Shown here: positions 22,364 to 33,247 of the stretch, in pieces
Position numbering within the stretch: the first letter of the stretch is position 1
Layout: each line of letters opens with the position of its first letter
Assembly (NCBI GenBank): GCA_036346355.1
Contig: CM070580.1
Coordinates: 27,881,374 to 27,945,373 of the forward strand
Direction of reading: 5' to 3'
DNA length: 64,000 bases
From: Rhipidocladum racemiflorum
Lineage: Eukaryota; Streptophyta; Magnoliopsida; Poales; Poaceae
Position numbers and translations under genes: made by a program
Notes under the pieces: model-generated
What the model was told of the DNA's origin: nothing
What the model saw: only the letters and a program-made list of their open reading frames with translations
Databases searched by the model: none

Positions 22364-22405
22364 TGTGTGTGTGTGGCAGTGGCACACGACCAGCACACAC
22401 ACACT
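22364..22405. promoter_or_regulatory. GT/AC hairpin in the WOX 5' leader
   Basis: A TGTGTGTGTGTGG arm pairs with CCAGCACACACACAC about 20 bp away. It lies 75-115 bp upstream of the start codon, so it would be in the transcribed leader if the TATA box at 22541 is used. Confidence 0.4.
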
Positions 22406-22540
22406 ACGTGTGAAGTGTAGTAGGTTTGTGCTTGGATCGAGAGATGAGGAGACTAGCTTGCTCTAGCTTGAGGAGGGTCGAGGCACCAAGTTAAGGGGAC
22501 AACCATACTTGCACACTCATGTCTTTGGTAAGGGGTTGTA

Positions 22541-22546
22541 CTTATA
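22541..22546 (-). promoter_or_regulatory. candidate TATA box of the WOX gene
   Basis: On the minus strand CTATAAGTAC lies about 250 bp upstream of the start codon, which leaves a plausible leader of about 220 bases. Confidence 0.45.
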
Positions 22547-22549
22547 GGA

Positions 22550-23300
22550 GGGACTTGCCAGCGAAGAGGAAGAATGTCCTCGAGAAGTTCTACTGATGCT
22601 GCCTATCTAGTGGAGTGGATGAGTAGTATATTAATTGCGCATGATTATTTACTGCTCGGCTTCGGTTAAAAAAAAAGCCAAATGTTGGTTACGAGAAGCG
22701 CTTAGTTAGCTAGTGTTGGTTATGTGCCAATCAGCCTCCCTACTATATAGTCTGATCCGTAATTTAGAAATCTTCACAAGATTTGGTTTAGAAAAAAGAT
22801 ATCGGTCTAGGATGATTCCCATATTTAGTTTAATTTCTGGAGATTATTTGAGCCACTTGTACTCAACTTTTCAATTCATTGGGGGTGATTGTGTATTAAA
22901 TCGGCATTGTGTATAGATGAAGCTAGCTTCTTGCTGATTCGGTTTTGAAATTTCTTACTTTTGTAGGGGTACGTACCGGTGGAGAACCCACTAGCCTTTC
23001 TTCAGGGATATATATTCAGAATGTCACACATACCTAGCTAGCTTGATGGAAGTGCTAATTGTGCTGTTAGCTATAACTAGAACTAGTAATTGTGTGGTGA
23101 GATATATAATTAGGACTTAGTTTAGGAAGACCAGGAGAGAGCAGGTGACATGATGACTAATTAAGATGCCAAGTTGCCAACTGATTACTATTGGCTTGTT
23201 TTATGGGATAGTGTAATGTTTCTAGCGATAGCAACATTGTCAGGGTGACTAAATAGCAGAAAGAATCTTTACCAGGTGCTTTGCATCTAACCATCCTTTG
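22550..23300. other. upstream region of the WOX gene
   Basis: No gene or bounded repeat was seen. It presumably holds regulatory sequence of the WOX gene, but no specific element can be supported. Confidence 0.4.
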
Positions 23301-23306
23301 CTGGTA

Positions 23307-23515
23307 CTCCCTCCGGTTCAAAAAAATATATCGCTTCGGTTCATAAGAATGGCGTTATTTTGAATATGGACACGGTTTTAAAAAAACAACTTTGAACACT
23401 AATTTTTATTATAATATATTTACAAAGCCTAATAGAATTACAATATTATAAAAGTATATTTTGAAATAAATATACACATATGATTTTTTATATATCTAAG
23501 TTAAAAAATATAACA
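23307..23515 (+). mobile_element. Stowaway-like MITE, right end incomplete
   Basis: After TA it starts CTCCCTCCGGTTCAAAA and contains GGACACGGTTTTAAAAAA and ACTAATTTTTATTATAA. The same text is seen in the halves at 9702 and 56687. The right terminal repeat is lost or diverged. Confidence 0.6.
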
Positions 23516-23790
23516 ATGGCGTTTAGGTCCCACGTTACTTTACGGAAAAAGGCTCCCGTTAAATGTAAATCGCGAACGAGCCTTTTTTCTACTTTTTCGG
23601 GATAGTGGTGAGGTCCAAAAATATAACAACCAGGTCCCTGATTTTTACATCTAGGTCCTTTCTCCGTTTTCCCCAAAAAAATATTTTCGTCAGCAGAAAT
23701 ATATGTACTTTTTTCCCGGCTCGGTCTCTAGATTTCTCGAGCCTCAAAGTTTTTTTTAAATACATCTAAATCTGTTTTTTCTAAGAAAAA
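23515..23790. repeat. degenerate short-period repeat tract
   Basis: Imperfect units with GTTTAGGTCCCACG, GAGGTCCAAAAATATAAC, CCAGGTCCCTGATTTTTAC and TCTAGGTCCTTTC. It is the same style as 12957-13425 and 16640-17480. Confidence 0.5.
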
Positions 23791-23799
23791 AACGCAAAA

Positions 23800-24560
23800 T
23801 TATTTTTAGTTCACGTGCGCCGCGCTTATTGGCCTAGTATGTCATATAACAAACGCTCTTCCTGGCTTGCAACTAACCAACGCCTCCCGTTCGTCTTAAA
23901 TACCTCTTTCGTTTTGTATATACACACACGGCATATAGTTTTATACTCCGCTAACGTCCACGATCAATGGGCATGACAGATTAGGTTCCTCTCCAATCAA
24001 ATGGTGAGTTGCATCGATCAACATCACCAAAAGGACTCAGTTCGTGGCCATCAAATCACACAGACAATACGTAAACAAATAGGAACATACATCCGTGATT
24101 GCATTTCTCGTTCAACGATGGAAAGAGAAGCACCGCAGTTCCCACTATCACCACCAAATTGTCTTATCCTAATCTGCGGGCAAACGAATTATTAACAACT
24201 AAACTAGTAATAGAAGCATCCAACTACCACCTGTTTAAGTGTTAAACATAGCTGCTATGAGCATTATAACCCTACCAAACCTAGCTTTACTGTGTTGCTT
24301 GTACTACAAAGTCCACAAAAGCTTCCCCGCGAAAAGAAAAGTCCACGGAAAAGCTAATAAAGCGGCGCGGGATCCTATATATGGTGCTAATCTAGCAAAC
24401 TGATGAAAGCAAAGACGGGCATAAAATTATCTTATCTATTGACATCATTATGCGTGCCTTAATTAGATTGTGATGTACTGAACTAATATACCCGCTACTG
24501 TTAATGAACATATGTTGTCTATCATTTTCTTTTTAGATTTTTTAATAAGATATATGCTCT
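23800..24560. other. intergenic DNA, no gene seen
   Basis: Scanned on both strands without finding a supported frame or a bounded repeat. Confidence 0.4.
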
Positions 24561-24568
24561 CTCCATTT

Positions 24569-24668
24569 CGCTATATTTATTCATAGCCCATCATATACAC
24601 AGATCAAGAAAACACTAAATCTAAGAAATATTTAATGAGAAATAACTATGCATACTTTTATTAAATAG
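24569..24668. mobile_element. Stowaway-like fragment
   Basis: CTCTCTCCATTTCGCTATAT, then AAACACTAAATCTAAGAAAT and AATGAGAAATAAC resemble the MITE in WOX intron 1. It abuts a second CTCCCTCCGTTTC start at 24671. Confidence 0.45.
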
Positions 24669-24670
24669 TA

Positions 24671-25020
24671 CTCCCTCCGTTTCACAATAGTTGTAATAGA
24701 CATAGCTTCATTGTAAGTAATTGGTTGAGTAGAATAGCAATAAATTTTTTAGATACACTATTTAGTGACCAGATTAATTAGGTTTGTAAGTAGTTAGATG
24801 TGTACAATAGCAATACTTTTTTAGATACACGATTTAGTGACTAGATTAATTAGGTTTATAAGTGGTTAGCTGTGTAGAATAGCGATGCTATTTTTAGATA
24901 TACGATTTAGCGACCAGATTAATTAGCTGTGTATAGTAGCAATAGTTTTTGTACATACATGGCTTAGCAACTAGGTTAATTAGATTCGTAATTAATTAGC
25001 TGCATAGAGTAGCAATAGCT
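24671..25020 (+). repeat. tandem repeat, about four to five units of about 75 bp, opening with a Stowaway-like end
   Basis: After CTCCCTCCGTTTCACAATAG, units carry AGAATAGCAATA, TTTTTAGATACAC, GATTTAGTGACTAGATTAAT and AGGTTTATAAGTGGTTAG in the same order. They recur near 24730, 24803, 24877 and 24940, with divergence increasing to the right. Confidence 0.75.
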
Positions 25021-25188
25021 TGGGGCATACAAAATTGTGAGAAGAATGCATGATATGTGTAGTTCAAAAAATAAATTTATGTATGCATGCACCCGTTGTT
25101 TCAAGTAGTGTAGAGTATGTACATCGTGGTACATAGGTAGAGCAGTATTAAGAATTTTGTGAAATTCTTGACAAGCATGGATGAATGA

Positions 25189-27791
25189 GTGCAATTTAAA
25201 ATACACTACGAAGAAGGAGTTTCGCACATGGGTGCACAAGGGTTGGAACTAAGTTATTTTCCAAGTGTCGTGGCTAGTCTATCACGTGCAGGGGAGCGTT
25301 CATGGAGCACGATTACAAGATGGTTGTACCAAATGTTCTCGTTAGACCATGAATTGCATGACCTGAAGCTGCACGAAGCAGGGTGTCGGAGACGGGATTG
25401 CACATACTGAGAGTTAGTGGAACTGAAGGGGCCGAAGTCGTGGAGCTCGTATATAATGATGGCGATTGAGAAAAGGTAGCCGTTAGTGTTGTTGGCGCAA
25501 GCATTTCAGAAATCCAATGCCGTCCAAGCGACACAATAAGAGGTTGTTGGTGATGAACTGGAGAAAGTTGGGGAGAGCAGCCAAGCTAGAGGATGTTTAG
25601 TGAGGCAGGATATTAGTTCGGGTCAGGAGGCAGTGCAAGGCAAGGAAGTTGATATTCCAATAGCAGAGGTGCAGGAACCAATGTGTGTGGTAGACGAGGG
25701 AGAACATATTGAATCGCTAGGGCAATCGATGGACGTAGAGAGCCATGACTACGAGGTTTTAAGTAATAACGAAGAGGATGAAGAGCCTTTCCCTATGAAG
25801 TGGGATGAGTGTCGGTTCGATAGGTTGATGGTCAATGAGGGTGAAGATGTCGCATGGGGGTACGATTGGAATGAGGTGCGGCAAGGTGCAATTTACAAGA
25901 ATAAGGGTGAGGTGCAGAAAGCAGCGATAGTATGGGCATTTTCACCGCGTAGACCCATTAAGGTTAGAAGTCAGATCAGCGGATGTATGATGTCAGATGC
26001 TAGATGGAGGGTTGTTCATGGCGTGTCCATGCTTACCAGCCTAAATGGGACACCATTTATAAGTGTTCTATAGTCGTCCCACATACATGATAAAGTATAC
26101 GCAATCGCATAGAAATATATCTTCAAGCTTTGTTGCTAATGCAATGTATGGGGAGATTGTGGGCAACCTAGATTTAGAGCCGCGTGCCATCATACTTGCA
26201 ATAGAGCAAAGATTTCAGATCACCATAAGATATGCCAAGGCATGGAGAGCGAAGCAGAAGGTATTGGAAACAAGGTCTGGTACGTACGAAGACTCCTATC
26301 AAAACTTTCCAGTTATGCTTCAGGTGATCAAGGAAAGGAATGTTGGAACTTTTGTCGATATTTGTGAGCAGCCTTCGCAGCGCTTCCCTGGGAAGATGGT
26401 ACTCAAGTGGGCATTCTTTGCTTTCAGTGCATGTATCAACGCATTGAGACATTGTTGTCCATTGTTATGTGTGGACAGAACATTTCTTAATGAGAAGTAC
26501 AAATACCAGATATTGACTACCATAGGAGTAGATGGTAATAATCATGTTCTCGTAGCGCTCGCATTCGTGGAGGGTGAGAACACTGATAGCTGGCTTTGGT
26601 TTCTAAGGAACATGAAAGCCAGTGTCGTGGATTGGCGGTATGGAGCGTGTGTCATGTACGATCGGCATCCTAAGCTATTGAAGGCAATCGTGTAGTTGCA
26701 GCAGGGTGAAGATGAAACACGTCTATGGCCTGATTTGTGAAGTAGGTGGTACAAGCGGCACATGGGTTCCAACTTCTACAAGTAGTTTAGAACAAGGAGC
26801 TGACAAAACTTTTTAAGAGGCTGTGCAACTAGAACCAGCATAGAAAGTTTGTATATTGTGGAAGAAGCTGGATGAGATGACGTCAAGGCACACAGTGGAG
26901 GCGGTGAAGAGGGCAACGTCTGGCCCAGGGGAGGCCCCAGTACTGCTTGAAGAGTTACCCACAGACCCTCCGCACCTGGTTCGGAGGAATGGAAGGGCTA
27001 TGAAATGCTTCTCTGAATGGATAGAGCATGAGCCTAGGGAGAAATGGGTTGTGCTTTATGACACTGATGGAGCCATGTATGGGGTCATGACGACAAACAT
27101 GGCTGAAATTTACAATTAGGTCATGAGGGGACTGAAACCCCTTCCCTTGGTTGCTATAGTGGAGGGTGTTCTTCGTGGCATCACGAAGTACTTTGTGGAT
27201 TGTCATGCTAGGGCCGTCGCCCGCACGAATGATCTTGCTATGAAATACTCCAAAATGATTTCTACATACATGGAGGAAAAGGGAAAGAAGGGGGAGATGC
27301 ATAGAGCATTGAAGATGGACACGAGAGAGCTTCGTTTTGAGGTACTATGTAAAGATAAAGCTGGTCTTGGGACAAACCAGTGAAAAATTGCTCATGAATG
27401 CATCTTACATAAGCAAACATGTGTATGCACCTGCAACAAAGCCTCATCTGTTATACATGCCATGCGCACACATCATGGCTACCTGCTCAACAATCCATAT
27501 AGATCCGGGTATATTCTTGTCATAATTCTTCAATAAAGAAGGGTGACAGCAACTTGGAGAGCAGAATTTTACGATTTCTGAGTGGTAGGTTTATTCACGA
27601 AGCATCATAAATGGGAGGACACACAGTGGGTTTCAGATGTCAGTAGGCTGAAGGGTGTAGGTCTGCGGCTGACAAGGCGTATAAGGAATGACATGGATGC
27701 AGCGAAAAGTGGGCGTTGCATAAAGAAATGTTCAGTTTGCAAGGAGACGGGGTACACTTTCAAGTATTTCCCGACGGTCCAGAGGCCGTGA
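25189..27791 (+). pseudogene. Mutator-like (MULE) transposase, decayed
   Basis: Blocks in at least three frames read as a MULE transposase in the right order. They are an N-terminal domain (YEEGVSHMG, then acidic DEEPFPMKWDECRF and a MuDR-like EVQKAAIVWAF near 25910), then the catalytic domain (FFAFSACINALRHCCPLLCVDRTFL split by position, LTTIGVDGNNHVLVALAFVE, SWLWFLRNM, then MYDRHPKLLKAIV). Next come C-terminal helices (YFVDCHARAVARTND), a SWIM-like PCAHIMATC near 27460 and a final zinc-knuckle-like RIRNDMDAAKSGRC with CSVCKETG near 27740. In-frame stops (for example at 27118) and frameshifts near 26070, 26700, 27340 and 27540 make it inactive. The usual DGT around the first catalytic Asp reads DRT. 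Terminal inverted repeats were not found. Confidence 0.82.
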
Positions 27792-27829
27792 AATTTGTTG
27801 TATTGACTTTGCATATAAAATTATTATAC

Positions 27830-28164
27830 TTTACTCACATGTCAATTTAGTGTATCCAATTCCTATTTTGTAATGCATGTATGGACTTTGTATGTGCAAT
27901 TATTGCGTTCAATATGTATGTCTAATTATCGTATTCAAATTTTATCTGTACTTATTCCATTCAAATTCTATTTGTAATTGATGTTTTTATTTTGTATGTA
28001 TATTCGAGTTGTATTAACATTGAACTATTGAATTGCAGGTATGGTGGACGTTGAGCAGTACGAGTTGCTTGACCCGTGTGGAGTATGTAGACCCCGGGTA
28101 CCCACATGACAGGCCACAGGGGCCCACTAAGAGGGGGTGATCCAGGACGGTTGTGGGGGATCAG
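27830..28164 (+). other. AT-rich stretch ending in splice-acceptor-like site, then short open block
   Basis: An AT-rich run ends TTGAATTGCAG and is followed by a frame reading MVDVEQYELLDP, cut by the copia LTR at 28165. It could be a second exon of the MULE or a captured plant mobile domain start. The block is too short to decide. Confidence 0.25.
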
Positions 28165-29481
28165 TGTTGGGGAACACGGTATGCTACACTAGCACAAATT
28201 AAAATTTCTACCGCAAACCAGAAAAGCTACTCGCAAGAAGGGGATCATAGATCTATTACCACTAGACGCGCAGTTGCGGAATCCTTCGCACATCGTTGTA
28301 GTGGATCATCCTCGCCGCGGATCGTCCTCTCCACGCCGCATAGCAGCAGTGTCACCACAGCAGTCCACACGTCCGGGGATGGAACGCCGTGCGTCGGTGT
28401 GCAAGCACCGGGTCGCTCGGTAGGGGCAACGAGAGGAGGTGGCTAGGGTTTCTGGCGAAACACCTCTAAACTGCACGAAAGTTTATTCTGCGTCTAGCCT
28501 CCTCCCCTCCTCATATAGCCACGAGGTGAAACCCTAAGCAGTCAGGGCCCATCTACGCGCTAAGCCCACGAGGTCCATTAATTACGGATCCAATCCGAAT
28601 TAATGCGTCCCAGCCCGTTGAGTGTGTGACCCTGTAGGTTCATGCGCATTTGGACATGGATTCAGAAAACCCTTTTTCTAATCCAATAGTCGGTAGCGGC
28701 TCCTTGCAGAGCATGCCAACTCCCAAACGCATATGATTAAAGTACTGATGTAATAATCCCTTTGCCAAACTATATGAAGATTGAACTCAAGGCGAGAAGC
28801 ATGTCATCCTTTGACAGTTCAATCCATCTCTCGTATCCGTGATATATTAATAAGTTGTGATTGACTTCTCAATCACGGCATGGACATGCACTTCCTTAAT
28901 CATATCACACGAGTGGCCTAGACATATATCTCCGTTACATTGGAGGGGCAAATTCCATCTTGATTGCTCACTTCCCTCTGCATGTTTCATAGTAAACATG
29001 AAAGCTACCTTTATAACTATCCGGTTACGAAATAGTGTTTGGTAACCCCAAGGTAAACTATTACACATGTAGGGAATATGACAATCTCAGGTCTAAGGGT
29101 CATACATCTACTATGTATGAGATACACTGATGACACATAAGAATGTAACATTCTCGCAGTGTCCCATTGTGGGTCTATCTAACAAATGTTCTTCAACATG
29201 CGTCCACAATGTATTGATGATATCTCCATATCCCATGATCTATGAAACATGATCATCGAACAATACATGTGCTGATCTATTCATCGTTGTCCTATACGAT
29301 GATATCCGATCAGAGATATTTATCGAATTATATCAATAAGTAAAGAGCTTCATAAACAAGTCACACACTTGTTGATCAAAACAATGATATACATTCATTG
29401 GACCAATAATCATATAATTATTCATAAACATAGTCATGTTACAATCATCCATATGATTGCCTCAAGGGCATAACACTAACA
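28165..29481 (-). repeat. copia-type 3' LTR (1317 bp)
   Basis: On the minus strand it opens TGTTAGTGTTATGCCCTTG and closes ACCGTGTTCCCCAACA. Directly before it (29482-29498 on the plus strand) the minus strand reads GTGCAAGTGGGAGAT, the polypurine tract seen before copia 3' LTRs. Only about 80 bp of internal sequence remain, so the element is truncated. The left flank (28160-28164, ATCAG) is the candidate target duplication, but its partner is lost. Confidence 0.8.
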
Positions 29482-29560
29482 ATCTCCCACTTGCACTTGA
29501 GTCAATCAATTAAGTATCTAATACCAATAGACCTCGTGTCCGCCTCATGCTTAGGCTGTG
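29482..29560 (-). mobile_element. polypurine tract and last internal bases of a truncated copia element
   Basis: The minus strand reads GAGGTCTATTGGTATTAG, then GACTCAAGTGCAAGTGGGAG directly before the LTR. This is the common 3' end of grass copia elements. The sequence stops matching that pattern near 29560. Confidence 0.65.
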
Positions 29561-29589
29561 GTAGTGGCGGGCATTTCATGAATTTCGAT

Positions 29590-30565
29590 ACCGCCGGGAC
29601 GTCGAAATTTGAGTTCGAAACGAAAAGTGAAACCTGCACTCGTCCAGGGATTTCGGACACCGAAATCCGAAATCTTGAGAGATTTCGGATTTCGGACCCC
29701 TCCGAGATTCAAAATCCTGTCCGGATAAAAAAATTCAAAAAAAAATAAATTTCAGATTTCTCGGCTAGATCTCGGTGGTTTCGGCCGAAATTTCATAATT
29801 TTTTGCCAGATTTAAAATTTTGTGCATTGGATTTGATTGGATTTAGGGTCAAGATCATCCACAAAAATTTTTGACATGTTTTTGATCATTTTTTGGTCAG
29901 TTCAATTTGTCGGTTATGACTGTCTGAATTTTTTAAAAAATTTCAAGATTAATCATCATCTAAAAATTTTATGGGAATATTATGGATGTATTAGGACCAT
30001 TAACAAAAAATTTCAAAATTTTCTAAAGTGATTTGTACTATTTTTCATTCAGGTGAATTTTGTCGGTTCATATTTAGTAGCACTATTTGAATTTTTAAAA
30101 ATTTCTAAAGCTTGATCATCATCTAAAAATTTTATAAAAATATTATGAATATGTTTAGACCATTTACAAAAAATTTCAGAAGTTTCTAATGTGGTTTGTA
30201 CCATTTCCCATTCAGTTGAAATTTGGTGGTCAACCCTTTTATCAGGACAATGGCACTGTTAACTTTTTTAAAAATTCTTCATGCTTGATTATCATCTGAA
30301 AAATTTATGAAAACATTAGTGATGTGTCAAGACCACCCAAAAAAATTTCAAAAATTTTTGACGTGTTTTGGACCATTTTTGGTCGGTTCAATGTGGGCCG
30401 AGATCTCGGTGATTTCGGCCGAGATCTTGGATTTTCCGGTTGAAAAAAATCGGATTTGAAATTTGATTTTTGTAATTCGTTCGGATTTTGTCCGAAATTT
30501 TCGAATCTCGCCAAAATTTTGGATTTCGGACACCTCTAAAATTTCACTCAAAACGAGATTTAGAA
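29590..30565. repeat. AT-rich dispersed repeat with CAAGGTTC-type end
   Basis: The tract is built of short phrases such as GATTTCGGCCGAAATTTC and GATCATCATCTAAAAATTTTA, repeated with variation. The right end GAGATTTAGAACCTTG resembles the ends at 39053 and 63978. The same inner phrases recur at 63728-63900. I take it as a relative of the hAT-type MITE at 38563-39053. Confidence 0.5.
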
Positions 30566-31215
30566 CCTTGCTCTCGTCTGCCTAAATAGAGTATGCATTG
30601 GCCATGACCATGGGCAGGATAAAGATCTAGGAAAAGGATTGTGCAAGTGCTGGGTTTGGCCTCAATTCAGGGGGCACCCAAGCTCCGTCCGGACCTCAGA
30701 GGGGCGCATCGGAACGTGGGTCGCCTACGCGATATTATTCTAGGCGGTGGATTCTTTGCTTGAGCACATAGATCTCAGGCTAGCCAGCATCACCGTAGTG
30801 ACATCTGGTACAATCATTACATAATGGCATATACTTCATGTGTGCTATCGATTAAAAAAAGGTTGCAGCGGTTGACTGCAGTGCATATGTATTACCGACA
30901 CATAGAAAAAAAAACATTTTATAATAGAATTTTATCTTAAAAACAGGTATATGTCGGCTCATATCACCAATGGTGCACGCAAGCATACTGTGGATAACCA
31001 TTTAATAGCACTGCAGTTAAGGGTGTTCGTTGTTTGAGTTGACGAGTTCATACAACGATGTCAAGGCGGTTTCATAAACAAAGCTACAAATTTGTTAGGC
31101 TAGAAATAGCGAAGACATAATATGATCGCTATTAGGAACTTAATTTGTGACATCAAATATTTATTCTCAAATTCCGTATGTCTAAATGTGTATTAAACGG
31201 GGACGTGGGTTGACG

Positions 31216-31218
<3 letters not shown>
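30566..31218. other. intergenic DNA, no gene seen
   Basis: No supported frame on either strand and no bounded repeat before the TA microsatellite. Confidence 0.4.

Positions 31219-31263
<45 letters not shown>
31219..31263. repeat. TA microsatellite, left of the fold-back element
   Basis: About 22 uninterrupted AT units. Confidence 0.95.
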
Positions 31264-31265
<2 letters not shown>

Positions 31266-31643
31266 CAGCATATTTGGTGCGAACTCTCTTTACCGTGAAA
31301 ACTCCGTGAAAACCATGTGTAACAATTTTGAAAAATTCTCAAAAAATTACCATACATAGGGGAGGTGTGATTCTACAACCCTGTAAAATTTGAAGACAAA
31401 ACTCAATTGCATTTGGAAGATATAAAAAAGACAAATTCAGTATGAATAGTGCTAAACAGTGAAAAAACACTATTCATACTAAATTTGTCTTTTTTATATC
31501 TTCCAAATGCAATTGAGTTTTGTCTTCAAATTTTACAAGGTTGTAGAACCACACCTTCCCTATGCATGGTAATTTTTTGAGAATTTTTCAAAATTTTTAC
31601 ACGTGGTTTTCACGGTAAAAGGGGTTTGCACCAAATATGCTGC

Positions 31644-31644
<1 letters not shown>
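31264..31644. mobile_element. Micron-like fold-back element between TA microsatellites (381 bp)
   Basis: The two halves are near-perfect inverted copies. The left half starts GGCAGCATATTTGGTGC and ends near CAGTATGAATAGTG. The right half starts CACTATTCATACTAAATTTG and ends GCACCAAATATGCTGCC. TA microsatellites lie on both sides. Rice Micron elements are reported to target TA microsatellites in this way. The transcript would form a long hairpin of about 180 bp per arm. Confidence 0.8.

Positions 31645-31689
<45 letters not shown>
31645..31689. repeat. TA microsatellite, right of the fold-back element
   Basis: After ACA, about 21 TA units run to 31689. Confidence 0.95.
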
Positions 31690-31695
<6 letters not shown>

Positions 31696-33003
31696 ATTTT
31701 GTACTCGCGGGAGTAATTACACTCCATCCAAAGCGACGGCTGTCAACAGGTTCAGTTACAGACGGGCGAAAGCACCAGCAGATGAAAATTCCCTGCTCCC
31801 CACGTATCACTCTTATGCGGCGCGTGTAAAATTAAGAAACGCTCTCCGTCAACGACCGTGTGTTGGAGGGCAGGGGCAGACGACGAGCCTATCCTACCGC
31901 TAGCAGACCGTAGATACACCTTTCTCGAGCATTTGCATCTATCTAGCTATAAAATAAATGAGCCATCAAATTAATCTGAAGTAGAAGGAAACTAGTCCTA
32001 AAGCACACTCTCTGTCTTAGCCCTGGTCGCAACTGGCAAAAGGAGACAAATGATGAGGAGAGAAAGAGCCAGAAGACAACGGGGAGCGGCACGCGGTTGG
32101 CCCATGGGTCGGTCGTGGCCGGCCGTGTTCGCTCCGCACGCAGCAGCAAGGGGAAGGGAGGGGCCGGGAGGGAAAGCAACAGTAGCGAGGCCAGAAATGC
32201 TGCGCCGCTCGGGGCGACGACGACGACGACGCGGCGGCATGCACTGCGTCACGCCTGTCGCCGTGCCCTGGCTTTCCTTGCCGCCGGCCGCTCGCTAGCT
32301 AGCTGCTTAATTCATCATGCGTACGTGCTCTAGTTGGACCGGAGCCTTTCGCGCGCCATCGACCCCTCGTCGTCGTCTTGGAATCCGATCGAGGTGCCGG
32401 CCGGTTGTGGACGTGCCATTGGTCTCGGGCGCCAATAATGCGCGCGAGGCGTCTCTGCATGCACGATCAAATTAAAGTTACTGCCGCCTCGCGCGCGCGC
32501 GCGCGCTAGAATTTGGCCTTCCAGCCTTTCACCGCGGAGAGCCTGAAACATGGGGTCGTTTGGCTCCGATTCTCATGTAGATCGTGGTTGGGGATCCCGA
32601 TGCATGCGTCAATCATGCAAAGCCTTTGCTAGCTTTGTACTGCAGAAACTGCATGTTACTGCAGTAACAAAGTAGATTCGCGTGGTTCTCGATTGCGTGG
32701 TACTAGCTCCATAGGAAATGCTGCATGTAACAATTCGGTACTAGCGTGACAGTAGTACCCAAGATCGTTAGCAGTGCCTATGCTGCTATTGATGACGGCC
32801 TACAATGTCCCTGAGAATCTGCACCGTCGCTTTCCAATATATATGATGGTTAATTTTGAGAGCAATATTTCACGTTGCTGTGGGCTGCAATCTACTTCCT
32901 CGAATCAACGTAACATCCGTTCACGTACGCTTCACAGAATCACAGTATTTAGGCACACAAGATTTTAACTGCATTCTCTGTCACATAGCTTGCCGTACTA
33001 TAC
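31690..33003. other. intergenic DNA with a GC-rich island, no gene supported
   Basis: A GC-rich island at about 32040-32300 has open frames on both strands, including a minus-strand frame with a hydrophobic stretch (LLALSLLIICLLLP). None has a recognisable domain. A CGCGCGCGCG run lies near 32490. Confidence 0.4.
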
Positions 33004-33006
33004 TAA

Positions 33007-33244
33007 GGTCCTGTTTGGTACGGTTCCAGATTATAGTACAAACGGAAACGGTTCTAGATTCTTGGTAGAAACGTTTTAGGTAGGATTCTCTGAATCGGGT
33101 GGAACGGGGTTGAGACCGATTCGGCCACAAGGTGCAAAAAGAAGAAACGATCCGAGGAGAATCGTTCCGAGCTTTAGCACGTTTGGTTGGGTTCCTTTCA
33201 GAATCTAGTAGAAACGACCCGGTTCCAAGTTGCCAAACGGGGCC
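33007..33244. mobile_element. Tourist-like MITE, 238 bp, TAA target duplication
   Basis: It starts GGTCCTGTTTGGTACGGTTC and ends CCAAACGGGGCC, with TAA directly flanking both ends (33004-33006 and 33245-33247). Confidence 0.85.
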
Positions 33245-33247
33245 TAA

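Noticed and set aside
21564..22466. Long plus-strand frames opposite the WOX exon
   Set aside because: Shadows of the GC-rich, low-complexity WOX exon 1.
28847..29068. Minus-strand 73-codon frame
   Set aside because: It lies inside the copia LTR and has no domain.
31219..31689. CRISPR-like or satellite array
   Set aside because: The two TA runs flank a single fold-back element; there are no spaced repeats.
31998..32298. Minus-strand frame with a hydrophobic stretch, possible secreted peptide
   Set aside because: The hydrophobic part is near the C terminus instead of the N terminus, the N terminus is Arg-rich low complexity, and other frames are equally open.
32330..32551. Minus-strand 73-codon frame near the CGCGCG run
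   Set aside because: Low-complexity Ala/Arg composition in GC-rich DNA, no motif.
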